NCBI GenBank assembly: GCA_030427805.1
Contig: JAUICP010000001.1
Span: forward strand, 62,001-126,000
Length of the DNA stretch: 64,000 bases
Direction of reading: 5' to 3'
From: Bdellovibrionia bacterium
GTDB taxonomy: Bacteria > Bdellovibrionota > Bdellovibrionia > Bdellovibrionales > JAGQZY01
A program made the translations under genes and the position numbers. A model generated the notes under the pieces. It was given only the letters and a program-made list of their open reading frames with translations, did not search any database and was not told the DNA's origin. Of the stretch, positions 57,068 through 64,000 are shown one piece after another (position 1 is the stretch's first letter; every line of letters starts with the position of its first letter).

Positions 57068-57955
57068 ATGCCCAGCTTAAAGGATATACGATCTCGCATA
57101 GCGAGTACTAAAAACACCCAGAAGATTACCAGTGCTATGAAGCTGGTATCTGCTGCTAAGCTAAGGAAAGCTCAACACAATATTGTGGCTTTGCGACCCT
57201 ATGCTCAGTCAATTTTAACGTTGATCGCAGATATATCTTCAACACAAAAGGTAGATCACCCTCTGTTGTTACAGAATCATTCAGAACCCAAGAATGTCTT
57301 ACTCGTTGTTATAAGTTCTGATCGTGGTCTGTGTGGTGCTTTTAACTCGAATGTGAGCAAAGACTCTTGGAAGTATTATCAAGAGTTTTCGCAAAAATGT
57401 GAAAATTTAGACATCATCTTTATCGGTAAAAAAGCTGAAGAATATTTCAAGCGCCGTGGAGTACAAGGTGTCGATTCAATTCATAATATGGCAAAAGATA
57501 TTTCCTACCAAATGGCAGAGGAAATTTCTGAAAGAGTCATCAAGGAATTTACAGAAGGTCAATACGATGAAATTCGTTTTATCTTTAACGAATTTATATC
57601 TGCGATTTCGATTAACTCTGTAACTGAAAGACTTTTGCCGGTTGATATTGAAGATAAGTGTAGCTTCGATCAACAAGAAGATACTGCAGCACGCTTTCCA
57701 AGAGATTTGGCATTTGAGCCGGCGGCTGAAGAAATTCTCGACGATCTTTTACAGAAACACTTTGCAGTACAAGTTTATAGATGTCTTTCTGAAAGTGTTG
57801 CCGCTGAACATGGCTCACGAATGACTTCTATGGAAAATGCGACGAAAAACGCTGGCGAAATGATTAATGGCCTTACATTGACTTACAACAAACTTCGACA
57901 AGCAGCGATTACTAAAGAAATTATTGAAATTACCAGTGGTGCGGAAGCACTCTAA
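57068..57955 (+). CDS. atpG: ATP synthase F1 subunit gamma
   Basis: The rotating central shaft. The N-terminal helix is DIRSRIASTKNTQKITSAMK, followed by LVSAAKLRKAQ. The middle SSDRGLCGAFNSNV and the C-terminal RMTSMENATKNAGEMINGLT, then LTYNKLRQAAITKEIIEI, are signatures. It has 295 residues. It lies 7 bp after atpA and 13 bp before atpD. Confidence 0.97.
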   Translation: MPSLKDIRSRIASTKNTQKITSAMKLVSAAKLRKAQHNIVALRPYAQSILTLIADISSTQKVDHPLLLQNHSEPKNVLLVVISSDRGLCGAFNSNVSKDSWKYYQEFSQKCENLDIIFIGKKAEEYFKRRGVQGVDSIHNMAKDISYQMAEEISERVIKEFTEGQYDEIRFIFNEFISAISINSVTERLLPVDIEDKCSFDQQEDTAARFPRDLAFEPAAEEILDDLLQKHFAVQVYRCLSESVAAEHGSRMTSMENATKNAGEMINGLTLTYNKLRQAAITKEIIEITSGAEAL

Positions 57956-57959
57956 TTAG

Positions 57960-59366
<1,407 letters not shown>

Positions 59367-59367
59367 G

Positions 59368-59769
59368 ATGTTTAATCTAAAGCTAGTTACACCCAACAAG
59401 ACGATTGTTCATGATGTACCGGCCGACGAAGTATTCGTGCCGGCCCATCGGGGTGAGCTTAATATTCTTCCAGGTCACATGCCTTTAGTGACAACCTTGA
59501 CTCCAGGTATTTTAAAATATCGTTTAGAGGGTCAAGATGAACTAAAAAAGGTGGCCATTAGCTGGGGTTACTGTGAAGTTAACCCTTTTGGTGTGACAGT
59601 TCTTGCTGACACAGCCGAAGCTAAAGAAGAAATCGATAAAGCTCGCTGTGAACAAGCTATGAAAAAGGCTCAAGATATGCTCGGTAAAGACGAGTTATCA
59701 ACTGAAGAGCTAGAGTTGTATCAAAGAAAATTAAAGCGCGCTGAGGTTCGCCTCGAGCTCGTTGACTAG
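59368..59769 (+). CDS. atpC: ATP synthase F1 subunit epsilon
   Basis: The rotor subunit that inhibits ATP hydrolysis. The beta-sandwich part is FNLKLVTPNKTIVHDVPADE and AHRGELNILPGHMPLVTTLT. The C-terminal helix pair (EEIDKARCEQAMKKAQDMLG and LELYQRKLKRAEVRLEL) could extend to block rotation. It has 133 residues. It is the last recognised ATP synthase gene, followed 8 bp later by an uncharacterised gene in the same orientation. Confidence 0.95.
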   Translation: MFNLKLVTPNKTIVHDVPADEVFVPAHRGELNILPGHMPLVTTLTPGILKYRLEGQDELKKVAISWGYCEVNPFGVTVLADTAEAKEEIDKARCEQAMKKAQDMLGKDELSTEELELYQRKLKRAEVRLELVD

Positions 59770-59777
59770 GTAGATTT

Positions 59778-60437
59778 GTGGGTCAATTCATTAATGGATT
59801 ACCCACTCATCGCCAAATTTCCTATCAAAGCATATCCCGCACAATCAAAGCCACACTAGACGCCGAAGTTAAAAGGCCCGACGATTCGTTTTGCAATTTC
59901 AGACTCAAGGCCACAGCCAAATTACCCTTCGGAAAGAAATACTCCTATCAATTAAGTTCCGATTGGATCGATATTGATGGTCGCGACCGTCTTTTAAATT
60001 ACAAACGAACGGATCAGAAGGGTATTGTCGAAGAGATCGCTTTAAATAGAAAGTTAAAAACCTATCAAAAAATTAAAGACGGGCAAATCATTAGTTTTGA
60101 AGATCCAAACATTGAGGAATCCTACGATCCTTTGTCTTTGTTATTCAGTCTTCAAAATACAGAGGACAATTCTCGGTTTGTCGACCGGCAAACGAAAATT
60201 CTATCCTTTCGAAGTATTGGAGATATTCAGCTCTATTTTGGTGAAGAAAGAAGGTTTTTTCATCCCTATAGAAATAGTGATTTTTCTTCAAAAAGACTTT
60301 CTTTAGAAATTAAAGGAAAGCTTTTAAAAGACTTTGAAATCTGGATAGATACAGATTTAGGAATAGTTTCTGAGTTTGCTTACCAAGTACCCCTTATAGG
60401 ACGGGTTTCCATGCAAGCGCAATTGGTTAGGCCTTAA
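59778..60437 (+). CDS. Uncharacterised protein at the end of the ATP synthase operon
   Basis: A 219-residue protein of unknown family with no signal peptide or membrane helix. It looks beta-rich, with alternating strands (SFCNFRLKATAKLPFGKKYS, YQLSSDWIDIDGRDRLLNYK, LEIKGKLLKDFEIWIDTDLG). A middle motif, YDPLSLLFSLQ, resembles that of DUF3108-type proteins, but this is a weak resemblance. The start is GTG 8 bp after atpC, so it should be co-transcribed with atpF'-atpC. It ends 1 bp from the convergent secreted-protein gene. Confidence 0.6.
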   Translation: MGQFINGLPTHRQISYQSISRTIKATLDAEVKRPDDSFCNFRLKATAKLPFGKKYSYQLSSDWIDIDGRDRLLNYKRTDQKGIVEEIALNRKLKTYQKIKDGQIISFEDPNIEESYDPLSLLFSLQNTEDNSRFVDRQTKILSFRSIGDIQLYFGEERRFFHPYRNSDFSSKRLSLEIKGKLLKDFEIWIDTDLGIVSEFAYQVPLIGRVSMQAQLVRP

Positions 60438-60438
60438 A

Positions 60439-61260
60439 TTAGTTTTCGTTGGCTCCACCACCGGTCGTCACTTCAATACCCACAAAAGGATCGACACCAG
60501 GTGCAATCGCAGTACCGCCGTCTTTTACCAGTTCATCGACATTTATTAAGCCGACCGATAAATTATCGCAAGGATCGGCAGACTGATTAGGATACACTGT
60601 CGAATAATTGACTGTTTCACCGGGCGTGTCGTCTGGTGTTTGTGTAGAATACTCTAAAGGTATTCCTAGACTATTGAGTCGCGTTCTTAAGCGATCTAAA
60701 TCAGCACTGGCAGTACGAACAAATTCTCTAAATTGTTCGTTGTTATAGCCTGCTTCTTGGCTCCTCGTTCGTTCTTGCTCGATGCGTGACCGAAACTCAT
60801 CGTGGAGTCTTTGTAGTTCTGCAAGGTCTTCTTGTCCGTAATTGTAGATGCTTCTTACAAAGCGGCCTTCTCCATTGCCATGTTGTTCGAGGTTTCGTCT
60901 TACATCAGAAAGATATTTGAGTTCTATGGCATTGGCAAAACCACCAAGTGATTGAATAAGTGCCTCGCTTCTGGCGAGGGCTTGATCAGGGTTGGCATTG
61001 ATATCTCTGATTAATAGGTGACTTCCAATGAAACTGTCAGTGTCTGCAAATCGATAACCCATTATGAAGCCCATGGGCTGTCCGGTATCTGCTTGAGTTC
61101 TAGTCTCTGTATAAGTGATTTCTCTTTCGAAATTAAGATTATGTCTTGCAAAACGAAAGTCTCTGGTTGTTTGTGTTTGAACAACGCAATTGACCCCTTC
61201 TTCCGCAAAGCCTTGAAATGGAGTCGCCAGTAAAAATAGAATGAGTGAAAATCTTTTCAT
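60439..61260 (-). CDS. Secreted protein of unknown function (paralogue A)
   Basis: A 273-residue exported protein with a signal peptide (MKRFSLILFLLATPFQGFA). The central part is helical and charged (LAELQRLHDEFRSRIEQERT). The C-terminal region (ETVNYSTVYPNQSADPCDNL) and the end, VDPFVGIEVTTGGGANEN, correspond to parts of the next gene upstream, 61329-62039. The two are therefore paralogues sharing the layout signal peptide, early Cys, helical middle and DPF-x-G tail ending NEN. No family is recognised. Two or three Cys could form a disulfide. Confidence 0.65.
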   Translation of the reverse strand: MKRFSLILFLLATPFQGFAEEGVNCVVQTQTTRDFRFARHNLNFEREITYTETRTQADTGQPMGFIMGYRFADTDSFIGSHLLIRDINANPDQALARSEALIQSLGGFANAIELKYLSDVRRNLEQHGNGEGRFVRSIYNYGQEDLAELQRLHDEFRSRIEQERTRSQEAGYNNEQFREFVRTASADLDRLRTRLNSLGIPLEYSTQTPDDTPGETVNYSTVYPNQSADPCDNLSVGLINVDELVKDGGTAIAPGVDPFVGIEVTTGGGANEN

Positions 61261-61291
61261 TGTACCGTACCCTGTTTACGAATTAATGAAA

Positions 61292-61315
61292 AAAGCCTAC
61301 GTAAAGAAGGCCTTT
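61292..61315 (-). terminator. Probable terminator between the two secreted-protein genes
   Basis: On the minus strand AAAGGCC and GGCTTT pair with one bulged base around an 11-nt loop, followed by TTTTTT. It lies after the stop of the 61329-62039 gene. The short stem makes it moderate, but the T-run supports it. Confidence 0.55.
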
Positions 61316-61328
61316 GATAAAGCAAAAA

Positions 61329-62039
61329 TTAGTTTTCGTTTACAGAAACACCAAGTCCGGTAAAAGGATCAGCGGCAGCGGCAGCTGCGGCTTCAGCCTG
61401 TGGATTGAAATCACCTAGGTTAACTCCTATTTCGAGGCCTGAAGTACAACCAATACTGCGAGTTGCTGGTGGATTCAGAGTCCTGTAATCGATGCGCTCA
61501 CCATTATCAGCGTCGTAACCGTGGGCGATTCCTACACTACCGATTTGTGAAAGAATCCCAGTTAATTCTCTTAGTTTATCGCGGTATTGAGTCGCTAGAG
61601 CGGAGACATCTGAATTTCCCGATTGAGAGAGTTGGGCAATTTCTTGATTGAGCCTTTCAATTTCAGAAATTTGCTCTGAAGTTGCGCCCTGAGACCTAAT
61701 ATAAGGAATCATTGAATTGTTAACGTAGGTTGTGTAGCCCTGCATTGATGCAGTAAGGGCCCCTTGCCTTTGCGAAGCCGTATCAGAATTATTTTGGATA
61801 TCATTGATCACCATTTGACTGAGAAAATAGTAATCGTCATCTACAAAAGTGGTAGTGGTCTCTGGTCCCATTGGCTCGTCATTTTGATCGTATTCCCGCG
61901 TAGTCATTCGAATACCATAACCCTCACCTTGCTGACCGGTGATTTCAAAATTTCTTTCAGTGCGGGTTAGTGAAATACAGGCCATGGCCTGTGACCATCC
62001 AAACAGAATTGTTAGTAATACTCCCGTGATTTGTTTCAT
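61329..62039 (-). CDS. Secreted protein of unknown function (paralogue B)
   Basis: A 236-residue exported protein with signal peptide MKQITGVLLTILFGWSQAMA. It has a helical middle (EQISEIERLNQEIAQLSQSG), then ERIDYRTLNPPATRSIGCTS, an Ala-rich run and the tail ADPFTGLGVSVNEN. The tail and the preceding -DY-x-T- motif match paralogue A downstream. GAGGAA precedes the ATG at good spacing. It is probably periplasmic or extracellular. No enzyme motif is visible, so a structural or binding role is more likely. Confidence 0.65.
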   Translation of the reverse strand: MKQITGVLLTILFGWSQAMACISLTRTERNFEITGQQGEGYGIRMTTREYDQNDEPMGPETTTTFVDDDYYFLSQMVINDIQNNSDTASQRQGALTASMQGYTTYVNNSMIPYIRSQGATSEQISEIERLNQEIAQLSQSGNSDVSALATQYRDKLRELTGILSQIGSVGIAHGYDADNGERIDYRTLNPPATRSIGCTSGLEIGVNLGDFNPQAEAAAAAAADPFTGLGVSVNEN

Positions 62040-62255
62040 TGATTCCTCATTTCGTTCTTTAACCCATTAGTCTGATATCTATATACTTATCAAACACCAT
62101 GCCAGTGGGTTGGTTTGAAAGGGGGCATTTCGTACCTTATTGAAACGACCCTGGCTCACTCATTGGTTTAGAGCGATTGTCTCACTTTAGAACGTAAACT
62201 CTTTTATCAGATGGATAAGCATAAATTGTTTACCGTCTAAAACTTTTTAATAAAA

Positions 62256-62281
62256 AAGGCGTCCCGATTTGAGACACCCTT
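62256..62281 (-). terminator. Rho-independent terminator of the CsgG-like gene
   Basis: On the minus strand AAGGGTGTCTC and GGGACGCCTT form a 10-bp stem with one bulge and two G-T pairs around a 5-nt loop, followed by TTTTTT. It lies 22 bp after the stop of the 62303-63463 gene. Confidence 0.8.
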
Positions 62282-62302
62282 CTAGTAAAAAATCGTTTAA
62301 TA

Positions 62303-63463
62303 CTATTTAGATTTTTTAGAAGCTAACTTTCTAAGAGTTTTTGCAGCAATCACATCAGAACTGCTTATTTGGAATTCCCGTCCCTTACAGGTCACTACTA
62401 AATCACTATCGAGAGAATCGACTACCACGCACTGCATATATCCATACTTTCGATCCCAAGAACAGGGGCTTCTATCGATATTACAAGTTAGGTAGACATC
62501 GCTTCCAACATCTGTCTTTTGGGCTTCAGAAATATGAAGGACTTGATCTGGTTTGGTCATTTCCTTTTTACTTCCATTCATTCTCAAGACGAGAAGTCGT
62601 TTTCCAGATTTACTCTTTTTTAAGAGCTTGCACATGGACCAAAGATCTCTATGACCTGTTTTACAAAGATACTTGGTTTTTGTTGCGAGTTTATAGGATT
62701 GGGTTCTAACTTCTCCAGAGCCTCCTTTGGTACCATTTGGTAATCCTTTAGAGGTTTGCGATTCAACCTCATCTGATTGAGCCACTTCTCTTGGGTCTTC
62801 TTTACGGTCAGGTAGTATACCATCTATTTTATTAGCGGCCTTTGCTAGTGCTACCCTTGTCGCTTCACCTAAAGGGGTATTGCCAAAGGCCTTTGAACCA
62901 AAGCGCGATCCCTTGTAATCACCATCGACATTGAACTTGGCAGAACTAGAGCTTCCTTCTACGGTAAAGGAGTCTAAAATCTCTCCACTTTCGACATCGA
63001 CAATTCGAACATCTAAACCAACTTTGGCTTTGGTAACACCACCGCCAACTTTTAGGCCTGTGTTTTTAAAGCCAAAGAGTCCGCCTACGTCAACTTTCGC
63101 ATCTCCACCTTGATTACAAAGTTCAAAGGCAGTTACAGCGCCTGTTATTGAGTAGTGGGCCGACTTAAATTGATTTTTCCGAGGTGAATATCTTCGATCA
63201 GAGTTAATCAAATTATGTTCCTCATTATACATTTGCTTTAAGTTCGTTCTCTCCTGAATTGAAAAGCGACCCTTCTTTTGTAATTTAGTAATTAACTGTT
63301 CTTGAAACCCTGTTCCTAAATCATTTCTAGAAAACCATCCTACCCGGCATTTTGATCGGGCCGACTTATCTTTAAATGTGCTTACCGCGAGGCGGGTTTT
63401 TGCAAAACCTGTTAAAGAAAAAAAGATAGTAGAAATAACTAATAGTAGTTTTAAATTTTTCAT
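62303..63463 (-). CDS. CsgG-like protein with cysteine-rich C-terminal extension
   Basis: A 386-residue exported protein. After the signal peptide (LLLVISTIFFSLTGFA) it has a CsgG/curli-assembly-like domain: TRLAVSTFKDKS, GTGFQEQLITKLQKKGRFSI, ERTNLKQMYNEEHNL, YSITGAVTAFE and VGLDVRIVDVESGEIL. No lipobox Cys is present, unlike CsgG itself. After a disordered linker (205-250), a C-terminal part from about residue 255 carries six Cys (YLCKTG, SMCKLL, LTCNID, SPCSWD, MQCVVV, VTCKGR), likely in three disulfides. No curli genes are near. AAGGAG precedes the ATG. It could be a secretion pore or a periplasmic sensor. Confidence 0.7.
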   Translation of the reverse strand: MKNLKLLLVISTIFFSLTGFAKTRLAVSTFKDKSARSKCRVGWFSRNDLGTGFQEQLITKLQKKGRFSIQERTNLKQMYNEEHNLINSDRRYSPRKNQFKSAHYSITGAVTAFELCNQGGDAKVDVGGLFGFKNTGLKVGGGVTKAKVGLDVRIVDVESGEILDSFTVEGSSSSAKFNVDGDYKGSRFGSKAFGNTPLGEATRVALAKAANKIDGILPDRKEDPREVAQSDEVESQTSKGLPNGTKGGSGEVRTQSYKLATKTKYLCKTGHRDLWSMCKLLKKSKSGKRLLVLRMNGSKKEMTKPDQVLHISEAQKTDVGSDVYLTCNIDRSPCSWDRKYGYMQCVVVDSLDSDLVVTCKGREFQISSSDVIAAKTLRKLASKKSK

Positions 63464-63752
63464 CCGAGACTCCTTGTGCTCTTGTTAAGATTTCCTAACA
63501 CCTGCATCCAAACCTACTTTTAGTAAGAGCATCGATAGTGCCAAGCTAAGTGTTTAAAAAAAGGAGTGCGATTTGTTTAAAGCCTGGTTAGCAAAAGTGA
63601 TAGTTTTGAGACATAAACCCCTGGGATAAGTAGACTAAATGAGACAATTCCAAAATAGGGAGGTGTTCTAAATATAAACACCAAAGGGCCTCTAAATATC
63701 TAGAATTCCTCACATATTTTAAATCATATATGGAGAAACCTTAACAACTAGG

Positions 63753-64000
63753 TCAGTTATTTTCTTTATTGGTCTTGGGATTTTGCTTTTCCACTTTGTT
63801 AGCTGGCAAGCGAAGGGCGCCAGCAAGTGGTTTTTTGAATAGATAAAGACCAGTATAGGTCCCTAAATCGGGGTGTTTTGTGTGAACGTCGAGCACAGCG
63901 CGATAGCGATCGGGTTTTGGAATTTGCCCTTTTGTTCTGGTATTTACGATGATTAAACGTTTAGCGCTGAAGTCTTTAACTCTATTCAAATCCTTAGCAG
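63753..64000 (-). CDS. Unknown protein, C-terminal part only (cut by window edge)
   Basis: An open frame that enters from the right edge and ends at 63753. The visible 82 residues (for example RLIIVNTRTKGQIPKPDRYR and LDVHTKHPDLGTYTGLYLFK) end in a Lys/Asn-rich tail. A TTG at 63989 could start a short protein, but codons remain open beyond it to the edge, so a longer gene is likely. No family is recognised. The gap 63464-63752 before it contains a 9-bp direct repeat (TCTAAATAT) but no gene I can support. Confidence 0.45.
   Translation of the reverse strand, partial: AKDLNRVKDFSAKRLIIVNTRTKGQIPKPDRYRAVLDVHTKHPDLGTYTGLYLFKKPLAGALRLPANKVEKQNPKTNKENN

Noticed and set aside
62303-63463. Curli secretion locus
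   Set aside because: Only a CsgG-like gene is present. No curli subunit, nucleator or chaperone is near, and the lipobox is missing.

Overview
The window is a chromosomal replication-origin region of a moderately AT-rich Gram-negative bacterium. I infer a member of Bdellovibrionota or a close delta-type lineage. The reasons are the gene content and order around dnaA, separate ATP synthase b and b' subunits, a type B succinate dehydrogenase cytochrome b, bactofilin beside parAB, and many small secreted proteins and lipoproteins without clear families. No 16S rRNA gene is present, so the placement is inference. I found no tRNA, rRNA, CRISPR array, insertion sequence or prophage.

Layout. 1-5.4 kb: the 5' end of a secreted protein, ftsK, queE, a Fis-type regulator and dnaB. 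5.4-9.3 kb: three paralogous membrane-anchored SGNH-hydrolase-like proteins with one small acidic protein between them. 9.3-11.2 kb: rpsF, a DUF2232-type membrane protein and rplI, with rpsR missing from its usual place. 11.4-15.8 kb: an FHA protein coupled to an alpha/beta hydrolase, a subtilase and small proteins. 15.9-21.3 kb: sdhCAB divergent from etfBA. 21.4-27.3 kb: an acyltransferase, three tandem SurA/PpiC-type chaperones, pdxA and a phosphohexomutase. 27.4-31.2 kb: a subtilase with a C-terminal sorting-type tail, and a large pseudo-receiver protein.

31.4-53.8 kb is the origin core. Leftward run dnaA, dnaN, recF, gyrB, gyrA, a TPR lipoprotein and atpZ-atpI-atpB-atpE. Rightward run rpmH, rnpA, yidD, yidC, a jag-like gene, mnmE, mnmG, rsmG, then three perfect parS palindromes, parA, parB and bactofilin. 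The dnaN-dnaA gap holds an AT-rich tract, a TAG-trinucleotide run resembling a DnaA-trio, and DnaA boxes. The dnaA-rpmH gap holds three more boxes, so a bipartite origin is plausible. 54-59.8 kb carries atpF'-atpF-atpH-atpA-atpG-atpD-atpC. The ATP synthase is therefore split into two outward-facing blocks on either side of the origin.

59.8-64 kb holds an uncharacterised gene attached to the ATP synthase operon, two paralogous secreted proteins with matching C-terminal tails, a CsgG-like protein with a cysteine-rich extension, and the end of a gene cut by the window edge.

The most distinctive items are the origin architecture, the ATP synthase split across it, the SGNH triplet, the pseudo-receiver protein, the subtilase with a CTERM-like tail, the CsgG-like fusion and the paralogous tail-sharing pair. 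I see no clear defence or conflict system. All functional calls rest on reading motifs; no database search was possible.
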